A stretch of 64,000 nucleotides of DNA from Marisa cornuarietis. Its lineage: Eukaryota > Mollusca > Gastropoda > Architaenioglossa > Ampullariidae. This document shows, one piece after another, positions 1 through 12,200 of this stretch (position 1 is the first letter of the stretch; each line of letters opens with the position of its first letter). The notes under the pieces were generated by a model. The model was not told where the DNA came from, ran no database searches, and saw only the letters and a list, made by a program, of their open reading frames with translations. The stretch covers positions 422,001-486,000 of the forward strand of contig SMMW01000609.1 of assembly GCA_004794655.1 (NCBI GenBank), written 5' to 3'. A program made the translations under genes and the position numbers.

Positions 1-58
1 AATCAGGATTGACAACTGCATTCGGGTTTTTGTTTGTTTGTTTGTTTTTTTGTTATAG

Positions 59-206
59 GCAGCATGGCAGTTACGAGCTGTGACATGCATTGATCTTACC
101 ACACTAGCAGGTGATGACACAGCAACAAATGTCAGGCGACTTTGTTACAAGGCATTACATCCCATCAGACCTGACCTCCTCAAGGCCATGGACATGGCCT
201 CAGCAG
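59..206 (+). CDS. DERA: DERA exon a (first exon in window)
   Basis: It follows a T-rich tract with ag at 57-58 and ends tcagcag/gtgctt. It starts in phase 0 and ends in phase 1. It encodes the AAWQLRAVTCIDL segment through LLKAMDMASA, the N-terminal helix and first strand of the barrel. The donor region is tandemly repeated just downstream (see 201-331). Confidence 0.93.
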
Positions 207-3200
207 GTGCTTTTGTGTGTGTTAGTGTTATGTGTGCACAGATCACACTACAGCAGGTGCATGCTAGTGTTATATGTGCATAGATTACATTACAGCAGGT
301 GCATCCTAGTGTTGTGTGCATAGATTACATTCAATTTTTGTTTTAGCTGTAGTATATTCAAATATGACCTACAAGTGTGTAACATGAAATTAAAGTCAAA
401 AGGGTTTTCCCTAGTGGTGTGAATTAGAGAGCTGATGAAACTTACATTTTACATCATGATTTTAACTTTTAATGTCATATTTATAATCTGTTTGGCCTGT
501 CTGTAATCACTGTGATTGCCATATCTGTAATCTGTTTGGCCTGTCTGTAATCACTGTTATTGCCATATCTGTAATCAGTTTGGCCTGTCACAACCCTGTG
601 GACTTGACAGCAATATGGAAAAGTTTGGGTGTGACGTGGGTCTTTTGCTGACAGCCTGTTTGATACCATTATATTGTAACATGCATGTGGTGATACTTTA
701 TTTCATCCTTGTGATTTAATCCATACACATACATAGATGCCAGTGAACATGTAATCACACTTGTAGCCATGTGCATAGTTCTTACACTATCCATGATGAC
801 AACCAGTTTTAGATGACAGATGATGTGTAACCACATCACAACAGGGCTGAGCAGTCCCTGGAATCCCAGAAGTTCTTAGTTTATTGTTGTGTTGATGTTG
901 TTCCTATGTCATGCAGGTGTGGCTACTGCTGCAGTTTGTGTTTACCACCAACACAATCCCTGAAGTTCTGAGTGTGGTGTTGTGTAAATGTTACTCTTGT
1001 GTTATTATAATAATAATAATAATAATAGTGAAGATTTTTATAGTGCATATTCACACTCATAGAGAGCATGCTCTTAGCGCTTAAAACGAGGAAGAGACGT
1101 GGACTAAGTAGATACAAAACAAAGGGGACGAAAGAAAACGACAGAACTGACGAAACAGAAAACAAAAGGCATCAAGTAACAGGAACAGAGAAATATAGTG
1201 ATTCTGCCGAGAAAGATGGGTAAAGTAGCAAGAGGGAAGGGGGGTGGGTTAAGAAGGACTAGCATTGTGTGGACTGTGTTAAAGGTAATGCTCAAGGAAT
1301 ATGTTATGTTATATGTTATGCAGGTAAGACTACTGCTGCAGCTTGTGTTAACCACCAACACAATCCCTGAAGTTCTGAGTGTGTTGTATAGATGTTGCTC
1401 CTGTGTCATGCAGGTGTGACTACTGCTGCAGTTTGTGTTTACCCCAGCCGTGTTGCTGACTGCCGGAAATCAATGGAAAACTTCCATGCCAAAATTCCTA
1501 TCGCATCAGGTGTGTGAGTCAAAAGGCACCCACAGAAACAAATGTATGAGAGGAGACATAAAGCTATCATTATTTTTTTGTTATTATTGGCATGTTAACA
1601 TGCAGCTGTCATTATTTTTGTATTTTTTGTTATTGACATACAGCTGTCATTTAAAATGAAATTAATTTTCTTTTTGTTGTTTGGGCTTCCTTTTTTGTTG
1701 TATTGTTAACATGGAAAAACTGTCTATATAACATGTCATCACAAAGGTACTCTATAAATATTAAAAGACAGCTTGAGAGATTTAAAGCATGTGAGTGAGG
1801 AATCGCAATGGCACAGACACGTCATGGGGACTAAAATTTGGACTCTAGAGTATTATCATTGGTACATCTGTATTTGCCTGAAAGTAGTAGGACGTTGACA
1901 CACTGTATTGACTTTTTCTCCAGATTGACAAGCAATCACATATCTCATTCTGTTCCTTACTTGGTGTTTTTCTTGTTCTACAACTTCATAGTTGCAACTG
2001 GCTTTCCTACGGGCCAGGTGCCACTAGAAACCCGCCTGGAGGAAATTCGAAGAGCTGTGCAGGATGGGGCCTCAGAGATTGACATTGTAATCAACAGGAC
2101 TCTGGCACTAGGAGGAGACTGGAAAGGTGATGACCACTAGTGAAACAGTACTATTTTTGCCAGGGGCACAAATGTATGAGGTGCATGCACAGATAAAACA
2201 ATGAAAATCGGGATGAAATTGTGATTAAAAATGGAAAAAAGCAGTTTTGGCAATTTATGCCATGAGGTTAATGTGATGCATGTCTTAAGGAGATAGATGT
2301 GCCACATTATTATAAGGAGGTAGGCTGATGTGACATCATAAGGTCGATGTGGATAAAAGGAAAGATGTAAGGAAGGATTTCTAGGCATGGGAATAACTAA
2401 ATGTGAGCAAGTACATGCATCCTACTGTCTAGCAGCACCATTCAGTCAGCAACACTGGGAGAGTCAAAATCAGGAGCGAAGACAAGATGTTGGGGTCACT
2501 GCTTTTTTTGAGAAAGCTCACATGTGTCTTTAGCTGCATGCCTATCAGCTATCTTTTAATTCATTCATTTATTCATCCCTTGACTAGTACCAGCTGATGA
2601 AGAGTTATGCTAGTCCACTGATACTGGTCATCTGGAAAACACCAAGATAGATGCAGTGAATGAGCAGGCTGGCCACTTAGGCCTGTCTTGAGTGGTGATG
2701 ATCATTAAGGGGCCCCAGTAGTGTAGCGGTTAAAACACTCGCTTGTCGCTACTGCAGTGAGCGGCTCAGGGTTCAGATCTCATCTCGGGGCGCTCTCTAT
2801 ATGTGACACCTGTTTGCAGGGCTGGGCGCCGGGGGTTTTCTCCGGTACTTCAGTTTCCTCCCCCCTCTTTTTCCCTTCATAGTACGAAATCGCTGCAAGG
2901 TGGAAGCATTTTCCTACCAAATAAACCAACCAACCAACCAACCAAATGATGATGAGCATGTCCTGCATGAACAACCAGTCCATATAATAATAATAATAAT
3001 AGTGAAGATTTTTATAGCGCATATTCACACTCATAGAGAGCATGCTCTTAGCGCTTAAAACGGGGAAGAGACGTGGACTAAGTAGATACAGAACAAAGGG
3101 GACGAAAGAAAACGACAGTACTGACGACGAAACAGAAAACAAAAGGCATCAAGTAACAGGAACAGAGAAATATAGTGATTCTGCCGAGAAAGATGGGTAA

Positions 3201-6200
3201 AGTAGCAAGAGGGAAGTGGGGGGGGGTAAGGACTAGCATTGTGGACTGTGTTAGGAGTAATGCTCAAGGAAGAGGTGCGTTTTCAGTGCAGATTTGAAAG
3301 ATTGAATTGTAGGAAGGTGGTGGATATGGAAAGGGAGAGAGTTCCATTGTTTTGCAGCACAGTAGCCAATTATGAAATTATGTTTGCAAGCCAGCTCTTC
3401 CTCTGTCCAGCCTAGGTCAATGTCCATATCTTTATGTGTTTGCAAGCCATCTCTTCCTCTATCCACCTTGGTGACAATTAACGTCCCTCCCTCTCTCCAA
3501 AGTACGCTGAAGAATGGGCTTACAAGTGTTGTGCTGGGTCACATGGCCAAACCAGACTAAATGCATCACTTGACTGTTGCAAGGGGTTTTTGGTGACAGA
3601 AGTCATTGGTTTTACTTTCCATATATGATATTCATAGCAGCCTCCTCAGGCACGTTCTCAAATGCATGGATTCTCCCCTCTGAGTCACCAAGCAGAGTCT
3701 ACATCTGATATCTCTACAGTAGGATGGCAGTGTTGAGGGACTTTGTCATCTTTGGAAAGGGTGACTCCCAAGTACTTAAAGCTGTTAATATCGTGGAGCT
3801 GTACTTTGTTCATGTAAATCTCTGCTTTGCTGTTTGTTGTTGACCATGGTTTTGCTCATCAGTGCTGGTCTCCATTCCGTATTCACAAACACTGTCTGAC
3901 AATCTCATTCCACATTCTTTGACACTGTCAGCGTCTTAATAAGGTCTTGCAGTTCACTAATGGTGCCTGCCCTCTGATCGTTGTCATGTGCAAAGTGCAT
4001 GCTGGGTAGAGGCCTCCTGCCATTGAAAAGATGGTTATGAAGTGTTTCTCACAGGATATTCTCCAACAGTACAGGCGATAGAGTGCACCCTTGACAAACA
4101 CCCACTGTTCTCAGAAAGAAATCTCCCAGTAGAAAAGCTTTGTGGTCATTGAGCATTGTAGCTTTTTTATTAGTGAACCATGTTGTGATCAAATCTGCCC
4201 AAGGAAGGCCATTTGAGATAGAGGTGTAACATTTGTCTAGCACATGATGTCACCAAGAATAAAGACAGCCTGATCTAGACAAGGTGTTGTTGTAACTGGC
4301 TGCTATCTGAGAAGCAATGTCTTTATTGTCAGGTCTGGGAACATACACAAAAAGACTGTCACATCAAATTCATGTGGCAAGTAAAACAGCTGAATCAACA
4401 CAGTATTTCATATGACACAGTGCTAGTTGTTTCACGTACAAGCTTTGTTAATACTTAGTCAGTTCTCTGTGACATAAATTGGGCTGATAACAATGATAGT
4501 TGTGGTCGTATTTCACCAGTGTGGCAAGTTCTGTCACTTTGTTTTCAATGAAGTAGGCTTTGGTGAAGGTAGTCAATGATAATAGGTGCCAATAGCCTGC
4601 CTGCCACACTGTTTCTTACCCATCCTCTTAATCCTCACAGCTTCTTTGTTGTCTTCCTTCCTGTGGTCTCTGGTTTGTTTACTTTTTCCACTGTGTTAGC
4701 ATGTGCGCGCGTGTGTGTGTGGTGTCAAGACCTACAACTTGTCCACTGGACCCAGTTCCCATCCCACTACTGGTAGACTGTCTTGATGTCCTACTCCCTG
4801 CCCACACAGAAATAGTAAATGATAGCTTGTCCTCTGGCATCTTCCCACCTACATTCAAAACAGTCTTACTGAAACCACTGTTAAAAAGCCCTACCATTGA
4901 CATCAAGGTGCTAAACAATTGCCACCCAGTCTCAAACTTGCCATTTCTTTCCAAAGTCCTTGAGAAAGTAGTTCTTAAACAATCTTTATCCTATCTTAAC
5001 TCTGAAAATTTGATTTCTCCATCACAGTCTGCTTATTGCCCTTTTCATAGTCCTGAGACTGCCCTGCTTAAGGTGATAAACGACATTTTGTCTGCTCTAG
5101 ATAGAGGTGACATCTCATTTCTCACCATGTTAGACCTGTCTGCTGCCTTTGATACCATAGACCACACTAGTCTCATTCACAGACTCAGTACTCTCTATGG
5201 CATCTCAGGCTCCCACTCAACTGGTTTCAGTCATATCTCTCACATAGGACTCAGTCAGTTATAGTGGATGGCTGCATGTCTCCACCAGTCTCTATTTGCT
5301 CAGGAGTCCCCCCAAGGTTCTGTTCTTGGCCCCATCCTTTTATCACCTACATGAAGCCACTTACTACTTATCACACCACACAGGCTGGACAAGCGCATTC
5401 TTTCCAAAAATCAACTCAAGAACGTTTTTAACTAGGGACATCATGCCCTGAGTGACACACAAATATATTGAAAAGGCAAATAAACAAATAAATACTCAGT
5501 CACTTCACAATATAACAGTTAGCTAGCACTTTTCACAATACCCCCACTGTTCACCACAGTACACAGTTGAAGGGCATCAATTTACAGAAGTTCACAGAGT
5601 TAAGTCCCAACTTTCGGAAACAAATCGTACCTCACAACACACAGCTGAAGGGAATAAGTTCGACACAATTCAAAGCCCAAAGTTCCTTGTTAACAGTGTC
5701 TCAGTCCACCGAGACGCTTGTATACTTGTTAGGCAGGGACTAGAGCACCCACCCCCACATTCTATTCCCACAAAGAAAGAAAATTCCTAACTGTGTTTTG
5801 GAATGTCTCACACTGTATCAGAGTACAGGTGGTTGTCAGACTGCTCTCCCCCCTAGCGGCTCACACAGCTGCCCTGGGTTATTATTATTATTAAAGTAGA
5901 TTTATATAGCGCAATTTGCAACCCCAGAGTCGACTCAATGCGCTTTCCAAAAAGATTGACACAGAAACCATTGACAGTCTTCTGTTCAGAAGAAGGCGCC
6001 TGGCTGGAAATGTGGCTACCGTACTTGTCTTTGCAGGTCCGCTTCGCTTTGTCTCCCATCCCCTCAGTCTAGAGCTAGGTGGCCGTTCCATGGTGCGTCT
6101 CTGTGGCCACTGCCAGTTAGGGGTGGAGCCCCCTTGCTTGACACTGGTTTGCTGGTCCCACGTCGCCTTCCTCACACCCCATCAGCTGTCCTGTAACTCG

Positions 6201-9200
6201 GAACAAGTCTAAGTTTCAGATGGGTATGGCTGTCACAGCTTGAGCATGGCAAGAACCGCATGTGGGGATTCACAACGTTGCGGGCCCACGTTTTCCATGT
6301 AAGAGAGGGGTAGGTACACAGGGGCCCAACTACCCCTATCCCTCCTCTATACCCTGACCATGACACTGTTCTAATTCAATCTCACTCTATGTCTGATCAA
6401 TCCTTTGCTGATGACACTCAGCTGTATACTAGCTGCTCCTTCTCAGGCACACGCTGCTATCCAAGGCATCCAAGATTGTATTTCTGACATTAGACTATGA
6501 ATGACCCACAATAAGTTAAAACTAAATGACAAAAAAACAGAAGCTTTTATTTTCTCAAAGAGGAGAGCCAAAGTTTACCCTTTACTGTCTGTCTCTGTTC
6601 AGGAAGGTGATTCTGATGTTCCTTTTGTTACTTCAACATGTAATTTAGGTTACATAATGTCTGCTGACATGTCTCTTGATAAGCATGTTTCTCACATCTG
6701 TCATTCTGCATACTAAGAGCTCCGGAAGATCAGCTCTGTCCATCTCAACCACCAAAATTTCTATCTGCTCATTTGTTCTGTCTAGACTAAATTACTGCAA
6801 CTCTCTTCTTGCTGGCTGTCCACAGTTAGATTTAGTAGTTTATTCCTTATTACTCCTCGAGGAGCATAGGGCCGCAACAACACCCACAGCAGACCCGGTT
6901 TTGGGCAGCCATCCCCCCCACCCTTAGATGTGTCCATGTGGTACAGGCTTCCTTTGCCTTGCTCTCTTTTCCAAGTCTGCTGGGTGTCCACAGTACCTCA
7001 GTGACAAGCTTCAGAAAGTCTAGAACTCAGCTGCTCGTCTTGTTTTCTGGACTCGCAAATCTGAACATGTCACACCCCTTCTTCACTCTCTTCATTGGCT
7101 ACCAATTGAAGTTAGAATAGACTACAAGCTCTCAACTCAATGTTATGGATTCTTTGAAGGCTTCGCCCTCCACTACTTCACTGAAATCTTGTCTGTCCAC
7201 ACCCCTTCTCAAAACCTTCGCTCCTCATCAGACTCACGCATTCTGTCCTCCCTCCCACAGAGACAGTCACATATGGACAACCAACATCCTCCCTCTGTGC
7301 CGCTAAGCAGTGAAACTTTCTTTCACATCACATTCGCCACTCAGACTACAAGGCTACATTCAAACTCTCTCTGAAAACATTTCTGTTCACAAAGTACTAT
7401 CCCTGAATTACTATCGTTAACTCCCTGTCAGTACTGTCTGTCATGCTAACCATCATGTAATGACTCCATCTCACACTGTTTACTGTACCCATATCCCTTC
7501 ATACCTTTATCAATTGCTTTACGTTCTACTCTTGTACCTCATCCTTATGTTGCTCAGTGTGTCTATACATATCTCACCCTCCACTGTCTGTTATCTTTCA
7601 TTTATCATTATTGGCCTGCACAGAGAGTGATCTATCTTGGTCATGATGCTGTGCGTTATAAATTCACATTATTATTATTATTTCTCCACTGTGTTAGTGT
7701 GAGGTCTCTGGTTTGCTTACTTTCTCCACTGAGAGGTGCCATGGTGTACACGGTCCATTCGATGAGTGGGAAGTTTGGGGATGGAGTGCAAACACTGAGC
7801 TGAAGTGTGAGCAAATACTCCCTCAAGATAGGCAATTGTCTGCCATACGAGCCACCATGATGTTTGGTGTGGTCTGGCATGGAAAAGGCAAAACTCATTG
7901 AAGCAGCACACAGGACTCCCAGATTATACATAAAATAAAGCCGTCCATCCTTGCAATCTTACACTACTGGTCACTTCAAAAGACTCACTAAGATAAGAAA
8001 AGTAGACGAAAAGTGGGAACTCTCTGAACGCGGTCAACAGTACAAGAATTGTGCCACCTTCTGTGTTTCAAGTGGGCCAAATACTAAAAGGATAGCAATT
8101 AAAAGGGGAACAAATGTTAGTAAACGAAAGTGATTTGGTTCAGAATTTCTCACGTAGAGGCTGTTAGGATGCTACTGGGGTCAGGATTTCATGAAAAGAA
8201 TTGATATGCTTAGAAGTAATGCTACAGAAATCTAGATATGTGAATGTGAATATGTTTGAACTTTATTTGATATCACACATTTTGTAATAAGAATTAAATA
8301 TATTAATTGAATCCCCTGATCTGTGACAGGTGTTTATGATGAGGTGCAACAAATGCGCAAAGCATGTGGAGAGGCACACATGAAAACAATTCTTGCCACT
8401 GGTGAGTTGGGCTCACTGGTCAACGTGTACAAAGCCAGCATGGTCTGCATGATGGCAGGTATGCAATCACTCTCTCTATACACCAGAGGGAAGGTGGGGA
8501 GAGTGTGTCAGCATAGTGTGCTTGATTAGAGGCCTGAGTCACTCATGCCATGTAGCTAGGGTATGGCCTGCTGATCATCATATTATGTGTGATTTCCAAT
8601 TTGCTTGATGTGAGTAGGGTTTCAACTGTTGCTACCACCTCATGATATCCAAGATGAGAGAAACCATTGAAAAGGCTGAGTAAAGTAAAGGTGTTAAAAA
8701 TAAGTCGAGTGTTATACCTTAAGATATGAGACATGTTATAGTTCGTTTCATGCATTCATCAACTTCTCCTTCCTCCAACAGCCCCAATGTGTACACAGAT
8801 GTACAGCCCATTAAATACCCCGTGTAATGATTGCAGAACTGATGGTTGGCTGTAAAATGCCATAAATAGTATATTTCAGGTGCCTCATTAGCTGGTTGGC
8901 TGGTTGGTTTGACAAGAAAGTGCTTGGAGTTGATTTCACCCCCATGAGCCTGGGTTCTGGTGCCAGGGGTGAACACCCAGCCTCTCTGTGGCAGAGGGAC
9001 GGAACTGGCACAGCCCTTTCTCTGCTATTGTTTTTTTCTCTCTTATTAGTCCTTTCGCCTACTGTGGTGAAACATTACTCAGAAACATTATACACCTACA
9101 TGCACAATGTAAAAAACCTCCACAAATAAACGTGCTGCATCCCTGACAGAAAAGAAATACAGCCAAAAATAAAGACCTCACCAACAAACCCCACTACTAA

Positions 9201-12200
9201 GCATCACACATTAGGGTCCACCACAGCTGGTTCTGCTCTCTCTCTCTCTCTAATTGATTTGCTTTCCTTGGCAAGCAGGAGATGGGTGTGGACAAGTGGC
9301 ATGTCTCCTTGCCTTCTCCATCCCATCATCCTCTGCCTTCTCCCTCTACCTCTCTAATAGGTCAAATATGTCCTGTCCTTCAGTAGAACTGTTGAGGGAT
9401 TCAAGGTAACTTTGAAGAACTCTGTTGTCTAGCATCTCATTTCTCTCCCTTTCTCATAGCCTTACACGAGACGCTCCTGGGTTCAGCTCTCGTCTCAGGC
9501 ATGCTATTCTTTCTCTGCATGTGGCATCTGTTTAGCCTTAGTGACTGGCTTGGCAGAAAACGTCAATCCCCGCTCCCCACTTCCTTCAAAGGCTTTCACA
9601 TTTTGCGTCAGGACTCACAGACTGACATCCATTTAGGTGGGATTGCTCTTCTTCTCTGCTCCAACCATTTGTCTAGCCTAATACTGCTTGCCACTCCTCT
9701 TCAGGCTGTTGCTGCCCGGGTTATTCTATGCAAGACTGTTTGCAACCTGGATTACTCTGGGCAAGACTATCACTACCTGCTGTGTCTATCTTCTACCTTC
9801 TGCTCCAATCTCTCGACAAGAAATGGAGGGTGGGGGATCTTCTGGCCTAACCTCTTTCTCCTGTCTTTCTGGGGGACTTCAGTGGCACCACCCCAGTGTG
9901 GCACAGTTTCGAGTGAGGGTAGTTGTTGGAATCTGTTTTTAAATAAAGGGATCTCTGCCTTTTCAACAATGATTCAAACCCCTCTTGTCAACCATACAGC
10001 AACACTGTGTCAGCTGTAGTATTGTTGGTCGTGAGCCCGACATCATTATTTGATTTTAACTGGACTGTACACGGCGACCTGTGCGGCAGTTATCACTGTT
10101 GTATACTTATAACATTTTTAACCATCGTAGAGTAGAATAATATTTTCCCTGAGCGTGTAAATCTTTTCAGGCTGTCTGCACCACCAGCCTTCTTTCAGGC
10201 TCTAGTTTTAATTTAGAGATTAAAGATGTTATTGATGGTCCTGCTGTACAGGATCATCCTACCGACAATTTTGCATCTCCCAGAGTCAGGCATTGATTCT
10301 GAAATAGCAGATGGCAGAGAAAGTCTAATGAGTGGGAGAATCAGCGCTGTTGCAAGATATACGTTAATAAATTTCCACAATGCTGTTGCACAATAAATAT
10401 TTTTTATTACAGGAACAAACCCTTGGAGAGGAAGAGAAATATGCATAGGGATGTTTTGCCTCTGCCTTTAAATTTCCCTAATATCGGGTTTCCAGATCAT
10501 CAAAAAAAATTTATGTATATATATATATCAAAAAAATAAAAAATAATGATTCTGTTACAATTTTAACTATTACTATGAACAAAAGCAGTAGAATCCATTC
10601 ACTCAACTTTTGGTATGAACACAAATGGTAGAAGTTTTACATTGAACTATTGCCTTGAACACAAACAGTAGAAGCCATACACTGTTGCTATGAACACAAA
10701 CGGTAAAAGCTTTCTCTAAACTACTGCTATAAACACAAGAGTAGAAACCATACACTGATCTATACACTGAATTACTGTTGTGAATACAACCGGTAAAAGC
10801 CATATGCTGAACTATACACTGAATTACTGTTGTGAACAGTAGAAGCCCCACATTGAGTGATTACTGTGAACACAAACAGTAGAAGCTGTGATGTCCTCTT
10901 TGTCTCTTCCACCCCCACCCCCCAATTCTCTCTCTCTTCCCCATTCCTGATCAGAGGCGACCTTTGGGGATGCCAAGTGGGGCGACTGCCCCAGGCCCTG
11001 TGCCTTAGGGGGCTCACAAAAAGAGATTCTTGTGGTACGTATATAGCCTACACTTATGGCTCTTAGCCCCACATATGACATTCGGCCTGGGCCCCGCAGG
11101 GCCCCGCTTGCTGCTAAGGCCGCTTCTGCTCCTGATATTTCCTTCCTCTGCTCTACTCTTCTCTATGTACTGAAAGAATGTGCTGAGAGTGAAAGGTGCT
11201 TCCCCTGAAATATAAAATATTAAAGTATTAATTGCAGTCAGTAAAAGATTTTAACAGATGTTTTTTTAAGTGGCATCAGCTGATCCATTGCAAAGAAGGA
11301 ATAAGTATATTTGTAATTTTTGTGTCTGGGTGCCACATGAGCCCTGATTTTGGATCACTTGTATTTTTCAGTTTCTTGAAGGACTTTACAAATAACACAA
11401 AAATAAAAATGATATGCAATAATTTTGTTTTAAATGTTTGGGCCTCAATGTAGTTGTTGAAGGGAGAAAATTCATGGCAAAATAAGCTCTGAATAGATTA
11501 AGGGTTTCCTCCTGTGTTATTCATTAATGTCAATATGTATTTGATCGTGTGACTGTCACAGAAATATGCAGACCAGTTATAAGACGTGCTCTGCTCACAG
11601 TTTCCCACATGTTGACATGGACAAATAAGGAATGGTTAAAGTCAAACTTAGATGTTAGTATTCTCCCTCAAAAGCCTTTATTTTTGACAGGGGCCGACTT
11701 TATCAAGACTTCTACGGGTAAGGAAGGTGTCAATGCAACCTTTCCTGTAGCACTGGTTATGGTCAGAGCCATACGGGACTACTACGAGAGGACAAGGCAT
11801 AAGGTTCAAGTTCTAATACCTAGAGTAGATTTGTTACATTATTATTATTGTTATTATTATCATTATACATTTTCATCAGATTAGGAATGTCAGAATGTTT
11901 AGGCGCGCAGGAAATGTTTGACTGGCACCATAAGACCTAAAGGACCTCAAATACCTCGCCTGACTGTATCTTTTGCTGATATCCTTGAGTTCATGTCGTC
12001 TTTATTCCTCTGTATACTGTAGTAACGTTTGACATCATTACTTCTAATTACCTCTAGCAGTTTAAAGTATTTAAGGATTATTAATAGTAATGTATTGGGC
12101 CTGAGAATTTACTGCTAGTAATTGTGTCTTGAAATAAAACAGCTTATCATGGATCATTGTAGACCTTTTGTGGTGTGTTTTAACAATCATGATATTTCTG

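Noticed and set aside
2709..2790. tRNA gene
   Set aside because: A- and B-box-like motifs are present, but the stems do not fold as a tRNA by eye and the segment continues into a SINE body and tail.
4576..4776. Start of a host gene left of the LINE RT
   Set aside because: The frame leads directly into retrotransposon RT sequence and is part of, or beside, the LINE insertion.
9501..10019. 172-codon + strand frame
   Set aside because: Overlaps a SINE fragment, has no family resemblance and lies inside a DERA intron.
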